A stretch of 64,000 bases of DNA from Solenopsis invicta (GCF_016802725.1 NC_052667.1:23024346-23088345); one strand, 5' to 3'; positions 12,905 to 26,659 are shown, numbered from the stretch's first letter. Numbers and translations: made by a program. The notes: generated by a model not told the origin, from the sequence alone.

Positions 12905-15900
12905 GGAAATCCCCATTTCTCTTTCACACCCTTTCGGTTCCACTGTTAAATTCGGCCGTTGATCGCGTCGCGAGTTTACGAGCAATTATTTTACATTCCG
13001 CGAGCGCGCTTGCGGCACTTTATAGGCGCTCACGCGACTAATTGATAATTATACACCGTTCGGCTCGCACCAAAGGCCCCGGTTGTCCTCGTGGAAATTG
13101 GTCTTCTTTATGTTTGCATCGCTCTGCTATCTCAGAGGATTCGCTCACGCTGAAGGTCCTGATGATGGGCTGGGAAATTGGCTTCTTGATCCCGTTGCGC
13201 CGGCTCTGCGGCACTGCGCGCATCTCAAAGAGCATATCGGACGGTATTTGCCTATATGACTTTTACGTGTCGCCGCGTTAAATTTCTCTAATGAGAGCAG
13301 ACGGGGAATCCCGGGGCTTCCGTCAGAGGAGAAGCCGTGCGTATCTATCCTTTCGCGATAGGTACGCATTCGCTGATTAAGTTTAGATTAATCAAACTAT
13401 TTCGTTTGGCTACCAAACGTCCATGCGCGATGATAATTTCAGGAAACACTTTTATGCATAAACACATGATAAGCTTATTAATGTTATTTATTCGTTTAAT
13501 GATAATGGTGACGGAATATTAATTAATGATCTTTCAATATTGAAAATGTGTATACGCGACACAATTTAGAGGGTTAGCAATTTAAACATTTAACTTTCTC
13601 CATTAGCGTATAAATGTATATGGTATACAGATATCTGTATGCGCAATTTGTTATACTCTCAGTCTGTTTTCTCTTTCAACAAACGTTTAATCAAATGACC
13701 ATTTCCCGCGTGAGTTTAAAGCTTCACACCTATTAAACTTATAATTATGATTGTCACAATGTACGATAATACATACGTAACGAAATTATTCAATGTTGCC
13801 GCGGACTTTCGAACGTGTGCAAAATTTCAATTTGTATCGCGTATTCGGTGTAATTAATATAGGGAATAACAATGACGGCTTGTATTTGCGCGTAATAGAT
13901 TATTACAATAATTTTGTCGAGGGTAACATTGACTCTGGTGTACGAACAATTAATCGTTAAAAATTAAAAGTATTAAATATTTTGAAAAGGCAGCTTTTTT
14001 AGTTAATTTACATATGTTAAGGGGACTGAGAAGTAACGTCATTTTTATAAATAAAAATTTATTCATATTTAAGCGTCTCTGCTCGCACGATGTTTAATTC
14101 CGTTCTTGGCGCTCTTATTTGGGAAAATTCAACGCGATCTCGGCTACCGCGTTTCAGTTTTGGAGAGTGAGACTCCCAAATTGCCGCGTATCTTGAGCAT
14201 TCGGACGGGGACAAAGTTTCAACGGCCAGCAAAGATACGTTGTTTCCCGGTCGTAAACGCGTTTCCGTGCGTGCACGTAATCGCCGATTTATGCCAGAGC
14301 AATGGCCGATGGGGACGAGTTTCGCGTAACGCGCTTTTTAAGCGTCACCTCGTAAAACGGAACTTTTGCAGTTTTTTACAACACAGTAAAAATACGCGGA
14401 CGAAGTTATTAAAGTCACCGAGAGAGCTTACCTTTCGCTCGTAAACGCGCGGCAGATCCCCAAGCTCCAAATGTGTCCACTTAATGTTGTATAATGTTAA
14501 AAAAAAAAAAAAGAAAATACGTGGTGGTAACTTGGGCGGTTACGTGAGTAGAAGAAGAAACCGATCGAAACTCATCGGGGAATTTATTAATTTTGTTTGT
14601 CGGATTTTTATTCACTTTGGTATTCCGACTGCGCCCGAGTTTGATCGACCGTGACTGTGTAATATTTAACGGGGATTAAAATCGGGGCAGTAAGAAATCA
14701 CGAAGTTGCGTTTAACCTGGCGACTTGTTCAACTACGTGACAGCTGCTTCATTATGGCGACGTTGTAAAACACGCCGAAAGCGGCAAACGCGATAACAGA
14801 TCTACGCCGTTGCTTTTCCAATTATGCGATTTTAAGTGCCGCGCGGAATAATTTAAAATGCTGAGAATAAAAAATGCCAAAGTACGTTGGCCGCGCAGGA
14901 GAGATAATGCTTTTAGCAACAGTCAGACTAGAGTTGCGTTAAAACATTGAAAATCCTTGAAAATTTAGATTTCGAGGTGTGTGCTCACGTAAAATCAGAT
15001 TTTATTAAAATAATTAGTTTTTCGTCACAGCTTTGTGTGTTTAATTTAGGACGAATCTCACGGCGCTGTTTCGAGAAATCTCGAATAATTTAATTGTAAT
15101 TCGAACCTGCAAACAATCGGTTTTGCCAATACGTTTGCTATTGCGTGAACAAGCACGTACACGCACAATAGTCAGATAGAAATGATCTCGCGAAATCGGA
15201 TGGGGAGCTGCTGCGCGCAGATCCACACGCTTTAGCATTAGCAAATATAGTGCCGTGCCGGAGCCGTAAAGCGGCCGCCGCGCGTTCGCGTGATTAGAGT
15301 GCTTTTGTTTCAATCTCACAGCTCGCAAGGTAATAGCGAATTCGGATCTACACAGGACGCGTTTGCGTATTAATTAGCGGTCGCGCTCGTGCATCCAACG
15401 CGCGAGGACGAAGAACGAACCGCTCTCGGAGCCGTTACGGAATTAGAGAACACCGGAGGTGGCAATAGCAGCTATAACGTTGACGCGTCGATTTGTTCGA
15501 GGACGACGAGAGAACGCCTCTTACGTTCGATGACTGTGCTCCGCAGACAATGGCTAATTGGAAGCAAGTAGCACTCGAAACGCGCGCGCGTCGATTTGCC
15601 GGCGCGAACGGCGACGGCGGGCGCCTCGATGTTAGCACGCCGAAAACGCGGTGTTTACGCGAGTTCGCATTGTTCGTAAACGGCGCGATTGCGCGGAAAA
15701 TAACGACGGTAATCCAGCCACCGCCGATTACCTACTCCGATAATTACTGGTAACTCCCCGGGATAGTGGAGCTTCATTTTCATCGCTGTTTGTTCAGCGG
15801 GTCAAAAAGCTTCTTGAAGGGTGGGTGCGCGGAAACGGTCGAGAAAAACAACGCGTTTTCATTGCAAATATTTGTGCGAGCGAAGAAACGATATTGATAT
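12905..15900. other. Long GC-richer unique block, no gene recognised
   Basis: Intermediate to high GC with many CpG and overlapping short frames on both strands (for example 15389-15753). A perfect 16-base palindrome, atacagatatctgtat, lies at 13625-13640, and an A-run at 14500-14512. No frame shows a recognisable domain. Confidence 0.45.
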
Positions 15901-16455
15901 GAGGGAGTTAATAAAATGCATCTCGGTTTGTGATTTCATTTTGCTGGGGTTTTCAATTTTTTAGTGGTTGGTTTGATAATTAGGAAAAAGTTGTCTAAAT
16001 TACTTCTAAATTGTATCATGTCACCTAAAATTCACTACTGTTCCTGTATATAATTTTTATGGAATTATTTGAGATCATTATAGTACTGCCATGAAGTTTT
16101 ATTGTACTGGAGACGTTAGACATAATAGGAATTTTGTTATTTACTTTCATCGAAAAAAATCATGGTATTGTAATTATTTTTCGACACATTTTGTAGTTAA
16201 AATACAGAAAAGGTAAGATTTGATCATTTGTAATAATCATAATACTAATACAATTCTGCAAATTATAATACAGATTAATAGCATCAATATCGTTTTGCTT
16301 TTGTACATTAGATAAACAAAGTTTGACGAAATGCCCTAATTTTTGTGATGCGATTTAAGAGATCCGTTTTTAAAATCACACAATTTTAAAATCAACTTAC
16401 CGACTTATTAAAATTTCCTATTTCTACTTGGATTTTTTATTTCTTCTTTCATGAT
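15900..16455. other. AT-rich stretch, nothing recognised
   Basis: AT-rich lead-in to repeat family A. No coding signal or clear repeat was identified. Confidence 0.4.
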
Positions 16456-16457
16456 TT

Positions 16458-17060
16458 ATCATGATTTAAGGATGTCTAAAACATTTTTCAAAACATTGAG
16501 AAAATTATGAGAAAATTTCAAATTGTTTTATATAGATTGTTTTATATTTGAAAGTAGTAGAAAAAATTAGGCAATAATTTTCTATTTGGAAAAAAAATAT
16601 TTCAATAAGAAGTAGACGTATGCTTTAATAAAAATATAATTAATAATAAAATAATAATAAACATTAAAATTTTTTATTGAAGTATTTAATAAACATTACA
16701 GATGACTTATATAAAGTTTCGTTGCGCTGCAAACATCAATTCTGTAATGTTGGATTAATAGAGAGATTTGGATTGATATACAGGCACATAATTTTATTAT
16801 AAGCTTGCGATTGTGTACACGGTCTGATGACATACAAAAGTAGTCTGTGGTTTTTGCGAGGTGCAGCCCTTTCCATGGGACTTGAGCTATGAATAATAAA
16901 AACTGGTTAGATTGGAGCATACATACAAGAAACGTAAGGGGCCTACCAGTCTCTCATAGCAAAACAAATTAAAATTACTACAATGAATACGCAAATCTCC
17001 ACATGCAAAATACACAAAATTTATTTATTTATTTACAAAATAACTAAACAGACAACAGCG
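16458..17060 (+). repeat. Dispersed repeat family A, copy 1
   Basis: Aligns with 34362-34702 in the same orientation. Shared blocks are aaggatgt, a long match around attatgagaraattwc, tgaaagtagtagaaaaaatt, caattttctatttgga, aaaatataattaataat and, at the far end, aaaatttatttrtttatta. This copy carries about 260 bases (16750-17015) that copy 2 lacks. Nothing coding is visible. The element is an old interspersed repeat of unknown class. Confidence 0.7.
16750..17015. repeat. Segment present only in copy 1 of family A
   Basis: The two family A copies match on both sides of this segment. It is therefore an insertion in copy 1 or a deletion in copy 2. It is somewhat richer in GC than the flanking repeat and has no obvious terminal inverted repeat or target duplication, so deletion from copy 2 is equally possible. 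Confidence 0.5.
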
Positions 17061-17069
17061 TTTTTGTAA

Positions 17070-18780
17070 GTATTACAGTATAAGAAAGGTGAAAAATTTT
17101 TTGCCTGATCAAATATGGATGGTAAATAAAATATGAAGATTTTAATCTTTATAGCAGAGTAAAATGATATTTGAAGATTGCGTCGTATTTAAAAGATTAA
17201 TTGCAGGAATTCCGTAGAAATTGAGACACTTTTGCAAGTTATATAAGTTACTTTATATAATACCGAATAGTTTCGGAAGCCTTCTTTGCTGCGACACAAA
17301 GTTTTTCTCGCTCGCGCAATCTCGCTTTATTCCGCGACTATCTATCCAAACGATAACTGAAAAGTTCAACAAATTTCAAACAAATATTCACAGTCTATGC
17401 AATCAGGCAATGATGTCGTTTGAAACTCAATTACCGGAGTGCTGTTGCCACAGATTGCTAAACAAATCGGCGTCGAGCGGCTATATGGCTTTCGAAAAAG
17501 TCGTCAAACGGGCAAGCGGCGCAGCAGAGACGGTCTCACGAGTCACAAAATTTGATTAAACTAATATGACTCCGCTGATGAGTTTAAGTTCCGCGCGCAA
17601 ACTCGGCGATCGCGATATTTTCTCGTAGGTCGCCGAACGTCGTAATTAATGATAATTACCATCGGAGTGGTACCACAGCAGTTCCAGTATTTCATTATCG
17701 ATAATAGTCGTCTCGTTTTACGACGTCGAAACGTTCACTGGCGGCGAGGCTGAAAATGGGGCCGGCAAGCGAGTCGGTCAGCGTGCGCGAGAGGGCGAAA
17801 AGTCAATCAGAAATCGGGTGTTGAGGGCCAACTCCGGATGAGAGGGAGGGAGGAAGTTGGTCGGTGGAAATGGCGGATTAACCCGAATAATCTGTGGAAT
17901 AGGCGAGAAGAGAGGAAAACTGCGAGAGTGCATGTCGTGCACATGTATACGTGCGAACGTGTGCGCTCGAGAGAGAGAGAAAGAGGAAGAGGAAGAACGG
18001 GAGAGAAATGACGGAAAAAGGGAATACATGGAGCGATAGCCTTGGACCGAGCGGTCTGAACGAGTTTCAGGGCGCCTTGCACGTGACGCCCGTACAATCC
18101 GCTAATTGAAGGAAAGCAATTAAAAATGTTTAATCGAACGTTCGTTTATGGCGCGCGCGGTACTGATAGGGAGGGGGATGGAGATATCCAATCGCGCTGC
18201 CGTCAATTTCTATCAGCGCCGCGTGTTGTTCGACTTACGGATTATAGTCTTCTCGTTTTGCTTCTAATAGCATAAGCTTATCGATCAAACATATTGATAT
18301 CGATGCACCGATGTGTATTGTTATGCCATATTGCATAGCGCTGTTGCGTGAGATTATTATCCCCCTTTTCACCCTTTTCACACACGCGCCCGGTATGTAC
18401 GCATATACGTTCCATAATTCTGTGTAATTCCACGCGGCGCGGACAAATTGAAAGAGATTTTACGGAGAAATGTGTACCCATGATTTCTATTAACGAAATA
18501 AAAGCGGAAATCCAGCAAGATATCTCTGCCACATGCAGTACTATTTGACTGCTTCCAGTCGGAATAATCGAATGATTCGAATGAATTCATCGCGCCGCCG
18601 GTCCTGATTATCCAAACATTAATTACGTAAAATTTAATCAGTCCTCTTTGATCAAGATATAGTAGATTGTGTTTGTCTTTGTACGTCAAACAAAAGAATA
18701 TAAATGAAAAGAACAATACGTTTCTTTCTTCACTAAGCAGAGAGAAGATCAAACTTTGCCTATAACGTGAAATCTAATTT
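17070..18780. other. GC-richer unique block with short GA tract
   Basis: No gene recognised. A GA-rich patch lies at 17968-18006 and a perfect 10-base palindrome cgaacgttcg at 18135-18144, next to homeodomain-like taattg/caatta words. Open frames of up to 124 codons on the - strand lack recognisable features. Confidence 0.4.
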
Positions 18781-21090
18781 TTTCATATAATTTTTTTTTA
18801 ATTTAACACAATTAGTAGAAAATTATCAAAAAATTATTCACTGAGAAAACCTAACAAAGAAATTTTCTGTGAACTTTTTTTGTAATAAATATAAATAATA
18901 AACTGTACTTTTTTTTATATTTACTCGAGCAACTTTGAAACTTCTACAAATGAATGCTAATGAAAGAAAACATCATTGTACGTTGTGTTTATTATTTTAT
19001 TATGTTTTTTGACAATGTATAGAACTCAGGTTGTAAACATTCCATTGACGCAAAAGTTTTTCTTATACGTGCTGTATAACGGCATTAATCTCTTGTCATA
19101 GTTAAACATGACGATGCATTTAATATGAAACTCTTATTTATCGTACGTTCCACATTAGGGACGTTTTTTCATATAAGCCTGCTTTTTATTTATCTCCTTA
19201 CGTCAAAGTAAACGAAATTTATTATTTTACATATAACAGAAAATAAAACAAATCTTTTCGATAATTTACGAAAATATATTCTCCTTAGTTTTGCTAGATT
19301 AATCCTTCCTGCTCAAATTGATCCCCAAAAAAGTTTAAAGCTCTATACCTCTAAGTTTAATTTTTTTATTAAATTAAAAAAGATAAAAAATATTTTGATT
19401 TTTTTTAGTGAATCTTATTTTTCAAAAATATTTATTTTCATTAGTATGATTTTTCATTAGTATGATATTATTTTCATTATTAGATTTTTTCTTTAATATG
19501 TTGCAATTTAAATCTTTATAAAATTGTTGTATTTCTGTATTCAACAATTCTACAATTTAAAGTACGTTCAGTAACTTTTTTTATTTCAAAGAATGAAAAT
19601 TGTGAATACGGCAACCGATCAAATGCATTGGGATTATTTCGACTTTTAGTTTAATCACGAAGGATTAGCGTGTATTATAGTCTGCATTTTTTCTATTAAT
19701 TACCACTGTACGCGCCAATATTTTCTACATATGTACATTGTACATATTAATTGTTATTTTTTTTTAATCTGCTATCGTTTCGTGCGATACGCCGCATTAT
19801 CAGAAAATTTTCAGTCGCGGGCGAAATTATTGCTCAAGCATTTCTCTCGAAATAAAATTTCTCTTTTTTATCTGCAGATATTTTCACTGCACCGAGTTGT
19901 GAAGCTATTAAGTTTATAACGCAGAATTAACGTTATATTTAGCGCGACGTAAGAAGCTCATAGGATATTAAAAACGAAATGAGATCTTAGAATATCATCT
20001 TCTCTCCCCTGTCTTGTCAACACGTGCATGGAGCAGTGCATTTTCCATTTCCTGCGAGTTTGCGTGCTCTCGTGCCATTTCCGCGAGTTTCATCTTTTTC
20101 TTGAAGGAAAACATCATGACTTCATAACGAGCTGGCAAGATGCCGCTCTTTACGCAGTCGGAGCACACCGGCAACGTAACTTAATTATGTGCCATATTGC
20201 GAGACTTCTGATGGAATAGCTATGCAGAGTTCTTCTCCCGGAAAATCATAAATATTTTCATTGGACCATTTCCCAGTTTACCGTGAAAGAAGCCAAAGCT
20301 GGGATCGCGATTCGTCGTCATTGAAGATGGAAAACGCCGGGGCTGATTACGATAGAGCGATTACATTGAGATAAGAGGCTTCTCTCCGTGTATTCCGCTA
20401 CGTCCCATTTTATGTCCCCACTTTTTAATGACCATCTCGTGCTACGCTGCATAATGTAAACATCTTTTTTTAACATGTACGTGCATACGTCGTATATGAT
20501 ATTAAAATATGAATAACGCCATAAAAATTTAAACACTGGCCATTTTGAGCAGCTCAAAACGGTAATAAATACAATAAGATTTTTTAATGCGTTTTTCAAT
20601 GTCCTCGGCTTTGTAATATAAAATTAAATTTGTATGCAATTATACAGTAAGCAGGTATCACAAACTGTTATGTAATACAGTTCTCGTAATAATACGTATT
20701 ATTTATTAATATATAAAGTTAACATTTTTATTTATATAAACAGTGTAATAACTTATTTTCTAAATTTATCTTCCTATTGTTTGATCTCACTAAAAATAAT
20801 TTATTAATCCTCTTGGTCGTCATATACAAGTATATGAATAATTATATCCAGTGCTATTAACAATATAACTCTTACGGTAAAATATGGAAAAAAGTATTTT
20901 ATTAACCCATTTATAGGTACTTTCACTTTTACATCTATTTAAAGTAGTTCAAAAAATCGTAAAATGAACTTTATGAACATACTTTCAAATATAAAACAAA
21001 TGTCCGTACTTTTTCAGAGAAGAAAAATAACATGCATAATTTAATTACTTTTAATGTTTCGAAAAACTTTAATGGATAGAAATTGGATGC
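18780..21090. other. AT-rich stretch with a short tandem repeat
   Basis: Mostly AT-rich (GC-richer 19960-20420). ttttcattagtatga is repeated at 19435-19449 and 19451-19465, with a partial third copy near 19471. A small hairpin (ttcac-tgagaaaa / ttttctgtgaa) lies at 18836-18872. Nothing coding. Confidence 0.5.
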
Positions 21091-21105
21091 GGAATGCTCG
21101 TACGC

Positions 21106-21354
21106 TCGTCGAAAGAACGCTTTTGCTGAAATGTCTGAAAATTTAGTTAGACACAGATCTGAAAATAATTTTGTTGGGTCATCAGAATAATTATGTAGGA
21201 CACTCAAGTCAATTGCTAAACTAACAACACTGCTTGCAGCCTTGCTCGTCGGACATCAGTGTCCCTCATAATTATTTTGATGGTTCAGCAAAATTATTTC
21301 AAATTTGCATCTAACTAAATTTGTAGATACTTCAACAGAATCGTTTTTCTCGTG
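21106..21354 (+). mobile_element. Foldback (MITE-like) element family D, copy 1
   Basis: The left arm (21106-21204) and right arm (21258-21354) are inverted repeats of nearly 100 bases. Matching words include gaaaatttagttaga / tctaactaaattt, aaaataattttgttg / cagcaaaattatttc, and aggacact / agtgtccct. A spacer of about 50 bases separates them. The element has no coding capacity, as expected for a non-autonomous DNA transposon or foldback element. A related copy lies at 29912-30140 in the same orientation. Confidence 0.75.
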
Positions 21355-21474
21355 CATCATTGAGTCCTAAAGGAGTTAAAATTTTGTGGACGCGTAAAAG
21401 TGTAACTTCCCACAATATAACTCAATTTTTTATAACATGCCGTTAATTAATAAGTTAATAAAAAAAGTATTCTT

Positions 21475-21581
21475 CCTCATTTTGAGAAGCAGTTTATCGC
21501 ACCTTTATATAACTCAGGTTAACTGAGTTTTATATAACTGAGTTACATAAAAGCGCGACGAACTGTTTCTCAGAAACGAGG
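21475..21581. mobile_element. Short foldback element
   Basis: The left arm (21475-21517, cctcattttgagaagcag...aactcag) and right arm (21538-21581, ctgagtt...cagaaacgagg) are inverted repeats of about 43 bases, and the inner aactcag/ctgagtt words extend the stem. The whole could fold into one long hairpin with a 20-base loop. It lies 120 bases from the family D element, so the two form a small cluster of foldbacks. No second copy was found in this window. Confidence 0.7.
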
Positions 21582-21589
21582 ACGAATCT

Positions 21590-23530
21590 TCTCTCGTCGT
21601 ACAGTCGTTAATAACCTTTGACCTAGTGCGTAATTAACAGCGTGTTATGCCTTAACATTAAGGAGAATTTGAGCTGCGCTGCGAGAGAACGCTTGTCGTA
21701 CGAACCTCAGGCAGTTGTTCGCATTGTTCGTATTGTTCGGGAAAACAATGCTGGTAGAGACGAATGGACCGCGGGCGTTGTACGACGGCCTCTGTGTAGA
21801 AACTGTCGGTACGATGTGGAATCCGGTGACCACTCTTGTTTCCCGGATTTTGGGTCCCGCTCTGAGAGTTCGAGATGGTAATCGCCTGGTTCGTACAGCT
21901 CAGTACGCCTACAAAGGAAAGTCAATGACGTGAACAAATTCGTAATGAAATTCGTCAAAGTATCAAGTGAACTCGACGCAATGACGCGGCTTTCAAAAAA
22001 AAATGATAAGATATAATAAAGGTATCTTGTAGATTCCTTATTTTGTGAATTAGGGAAACGTATTGTGAAATTATCTTTATTACTTGTCGTTGAAATGTTT
22101 GTCAGAACAAGAGATATTTTTTAAGGTTTTCCTAAATATTCTGTCCTACCAATAGAACATATTTTTTATAATATTGATTTTTGTAAAAAGAAGAAACAAA
22201 TATTAATCATGGAACTACCGCGTTTGCAGAATATAATTTTAAAGTAGTGTCAAGAGATAGAGGAAAATGCTTGGAAATCTCAAAACTTCTTTAGATCTTT
22301 ATACATGATAAATAAAAGTAATTTTATTTTTATTAAGTCGGTAAACATAATAATCTAGATATTTGTATGTTTATTTTAACATGCATTTTTGAAGCGTAAT
22401 TAGAGCTAATTTGTTAGTATTCGTCTTTTCGAGAAAGATTAAATATTTTAAAATGATGATGCTTATATCAAAATATCTTTCTATCTCCCGTCATTTGCAT
22501 TGCAAAAATGCAAAATAATTTCATGTATCATTCTACATTACGTACAACACATTTTTCACATACGACTACTGTGGAGAAAGTCGTTTTTTTTTTAATTTAC
22601 ATAAATATAATATAGCAATTTGCTTTTACTGCATGACTTTTTATTATGTTAAAATGATCTCGGACTGCAAATGGGACGAATATCAACGTGTAATCTAAAA
22701 TATTTCAGTGAGTGCAGCATTATTCCCGACATTCCATTACCGTTTACTGCGTTAGAATCAACATAATATAACATTAGAGCCGTGTGTAATCTTTTTCATG
22801 GACGTTATCCGGGAGTACACAGGAGGGCGGATTGTACATCGTGGCATTACATCAGAATAAGCTAACAGCGCTCTGACCTAAATGAGAGACGAAAACATTA
22901 ATCTACTTCGTGATAAACCGTGTTTTCGCGACTGCCGGCGCTACAACCCTGGTCGCGGAACCCTTTTAAAAGAGGTACATGAATTGAAAGGCGACGAAGC
23001 GTATTATTATAATGGAATACCTGAACATCAGATATATACCGTTTGCGACAAGAGCACTTTACCGACGCAAAAAAAGACGGTGAAGCGGAGAGGACTTAAA
23101 GAGCCATTTAATTCGAGATGTTTCAACGTGAACTGCATATCGAATGCGCCCTCAAGCGCGTCGTTGTGTGTGGTTTTTAAACGAACATCAAACGATATTT
23201 GCTGCAGAACGTAAAACGCGTGTTGATCGAGTAAAGTTTCAATGCATTAATTTTCTTTCTGCTGAGCATTACGCTTCACGAGTCTTTAAATTCATTTCCT
23301 ATATAAATTGCTGTTACAAAAATCGTTAAGACTTCTTCATGTGTTAATAACTTCCTGTGATATGAGGTGGAACTTAATTTTCCATGGACATATAAAACGT
23401 AAAGAATATTATTTTCCAAAATTTTATTTCATTTTTCACTCGTTTCATGAATTTCACCATTGTACATCGATTAAATTAAAATTGTTTATTCCTCCTATCA
23501 TTTCTATTCATTTTTCTCGCGCTGTCGAGT
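21590..23530. other. Unique DNA, no gene recognised
   Basis: 21590-21960 and 22650-23230 are GC-richer, with short frames on both strands (longest 110 codons, 22882-23214 +, no recognisable product). The rest is AT-rich. Confidence 0.4.
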
Positions 23531-23539
23531 CTTTACATT

Positions 23540-23559
23540 AAAAAAAAAAAAAAAAAAAA
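23540..23559. repeat. Poly(A) run of 20
   Basis: Uninterrupted A20 on the + strand. It could be the tail of an old retroposed sequence, but no body of a LINE or SINE was recognised upstream. Confidence 0.9.
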
Positions 23560-23569
23560 TCTACACATT

Positions 23570-26555
23570 TTGCAAATGGTTTCCGTTACGATTATAAAGA
23601 GTTCCTAATGAACTAAATTAATCGCTGAGGTAAACAGTTTTTTTTATAACATGCTATCTTTATAACATGAACTAGGATGTATACCTGTGAAACTCCTGCA
23701 ACGTGCGTCACTTTTTGCATACATACAGCGTTCGAAACTCGCGATAGGTTATCATTGGCGATTTATTCGCGAAAAATAACGCGGCGCTGAAATAAACACT
23801 AAAATAAACTGAGTTTTCCTCTTTCCGCCTCGCGCGCGTTATCGCGTTTGGCAGAGTTTGGACTCTTTTCAAATATACTCCAGGCACTCCGGTCACGTGT
23901 GCGTCCTATAAAAAGATTTTTTTTTCCCACCATTTTGTTTGCGTTATGCACGCAACGTATGCACTTCTGGCACTAAAATCTCTAGCGTTCACGTACGGTT
24001 GAACGTGCCACGTATCTACTTTGCCTTACATGCGATACTCGGATACTGCTGGAACGCTGGCAGTTTCTGACGATGCAAATTGAGAGTCAATATCGCTTCA
24101 TGTTTCTCTAAGCCAGAACTAAGAGCTCAATCAAAAATGTCGATAAAATGCTTATTTTTCAATCGGAGTATTTGTCTAAATAACCATTTCATTTACAAAA
24201 GCGAAAACACGGGCAGATTTGCAAACTGCCTGCGAGAATAATATTGGAAAATCCGCGGGGCTGAAAAGCATCGAGGAGAATATTGCATAAAAAAATATTT
24301 TTATCAATTTTTAACCATTCTTCGCGTAACAGCTTAATCATTTCCCTTTTCCATAACTCTCTTCTATTTTGAATATACCCGTGTGTGTGTGCGGCGTATA
24401 AAACTAAAACTTCCTGCGATGAAAATTCTCTTGGAATCGGAGGAATAAGAATGCCGCTCTCAATTTGATACATTCATCGCTGAAGCTTGTATCGCGAGAG
24501 GAGCGCGCTTAATCTTCAATAGCTTATTATTTGAAAGCCATCAATGCCTCCGCCATTAAAACTGACAGCATTCTTCCACGTTTGGCCTTTAGCATCGATC
24601 ACACTATACGTTCAATGCCCGCGACGTCACTCTGTATAACTGACGTAAAATGAGGAACACGGCGAACGCGGAGGCAAAGAGGCAAATCCATCGTGGGTAC
24701 TTTAATTCGAAATTGATTTCTCCTGCCATGTCCCTCTTCCTCCCCCCTCCCCCTCCGCCCATCTTTCCAGTACGACCCGCCCTTCGGCCCGAGTCGTCCT
24801 TTCTACCGTGTCTTGTCATCTCTAATCTTTCCGATCGATTTGAACTCAATCGTTCTCTCGCCCTTCCTCTCTTTCTTTCTCGCCGTAAGTTTCCTTCCTT
24901 TTGGCGTTCTTCTTTCGAGGACACCTCTCTCCGTTGACCCGATTGCTCAGGTTTTTCCTTCCACCTTACTGTTTCGCAACTGCCTTTCGTGCGACTTCGA
25001 TGCATCTCCCTCGGCCCCGACGTCCGTGCCATTTCACTCTTAAGTAATTCGCCCAACCAAAACGATCTTATTCTCGTCCATTTCCTTCAATTTCATTTTC
25101 GCTCGACAAGCGGCGATATATGACGATATCGAGTCAACCATACAGAAGGTAAATGCAGCAGCGAAAAAATTCTCGAGAGATATTGTTAGATAAAATGTTA
25201 CTTTTTTTTCAAATATTGTTTTTATCGTATATACCTTTATCCTTTCTGTTTAAAACTTAAATCGCGATAGTATTATATATAAAAAGAGAGAGAGAACGTA
25301 TTATTAAAGAAATAGCAAAACAAAATTGTATAAATATATTTTCTACTCTCATATATAAGAGTGATTTCTTAAAAATACAATAAGCTGTTATAAAATGCTT
25401 TTAATTATTGCATTTGCTCCTCTTCGGCCCTCTTCATATCTCTGTACTTCTATCGTATTATAACCTATATTCCATTTATGCGATATAACAGAAGCGATTA
25501 TAAGAAATATATGTACATATGTTCTCCCAATACATTAGAAGACCTATCATAGCAAGGATAAAAGAGAAATTATAGTAAACAAAACGAAAATGCTAAATAC
25601 GACAAATGGGATCCACTTCACTTTCAATTATACGAACTTACTCATTAATGTTGCAATGGACTTAATTAAACGTATAAATTGGACACTGAATTGGACGTTT
25701 TCATTTGTTTCGATGCTGTATGCTGTGTGTCATTATCCATGGCAAATATAGTTCACAAATTAGAAACGCATAGGGGGTTTAAAGGCCTTTACTAGAATTC
25801 AACGCAAATAGCTTAAACGTTACTGTTTAGTCTCATTACGGGTAACGAATTTACTAATCGCAGAGCCAGTCCATTTGATCCCAAATTAATGTGTTGTTGC
25901 AATCTAATATTGAAACATTTGATACCGTTTGAAATGTTTAATATGAATTATACGTCAACAGTGAGTGAAATAACAACGTATTTACTAACAATAACTATAA
26001 CTTTTCCAAATTGGCAAAATTGACTTTGAGGGAAAATTAAGCGATATGTAAAATAATAATAATAAAAATTATATGAAACGAGCAAAAGTATTGCAACACG
26101 TAGCATGCATTTGTTTATAATAATATTACATCAACGAGAATTGACGCCTTGGGATTCATCTCAAAGACGTGAATCGATATCGGAATAGTGCAAGTTTGGT
26201 AAGACGCGCGCGAACCCTTGAGCTGTTCGTTCTGTCAGCCTCACAAGGAAGCGTCGGAAACGATTGATCGACAGATCACAGATGCATTCTTGGTAAGCAG
26301 GGCCCGCACATCGCAGTAAAATGCCTATCAGACAAGCTTCTCCGTACAACCAGCTAATCACAAGTTGTATTGCGGAGAGATCTGCACCGTCGGCGAGAAC
26401 TCTCTCTCTCTCCTGTAGCGCAGCTAAGATTCTGGTGGATCACTTTACGGGTCACTGCGGGCTAAGCTGTTCACTATGCAGGGTAGGTCACATGTAGCGC
26501 GCAACCTGTCTAGGAAGTGGAGAGCCGGAAACGTTCATTCAACTCCTGTTTCATC
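23570..26555. other. Mixed unique DNA, no gene recognised
   Basis: 23680-25060 is GC-richer, with a pyrimidine-rich patch near 24728-24760 and overlapping frames on both strands (up to 150 codons, - strand, Arg/Glu/Gly-rich, low complexity). 25060-26150 is AT-rich with a short GA tract at 25285-25295. No domain recognised. Confidence 0.4.
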
Positions 26556-26558
26556 GAC

Positions 26559-26560
26559 CT

Positions 26561-26608
<48 letters not shown>

Positions 26609-26652
26609 ATCTATCCATCCATCTATCCATATATCTATCTGCCTATCTATCT
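26559..26652. repeat. Compound (CT)n + TATC/CATC microsatellite
   Basis: A CT tract (26559-26604) runs directly into tetranucleotide tatc/catc units (26605-26652). This is a typical compound microsatellite. Confidence 0.95.
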
Positions 26653-26659
26653 CAACAAG

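Noticed and set aside
14016..14070. Mariner-like aaggggactgagaagtaacg terminus
   Set aside because: Only loose resemblance. No matching inverted end or transposase fragment was seen nearby.
17571..17615. Hammerhead-ribozyme-like ctgatga with pairing gttt...aaac
   Set aside because: The stem is present but the required GAAA after it is missing (tcggcga instead), so the catalytic core is incomplete.
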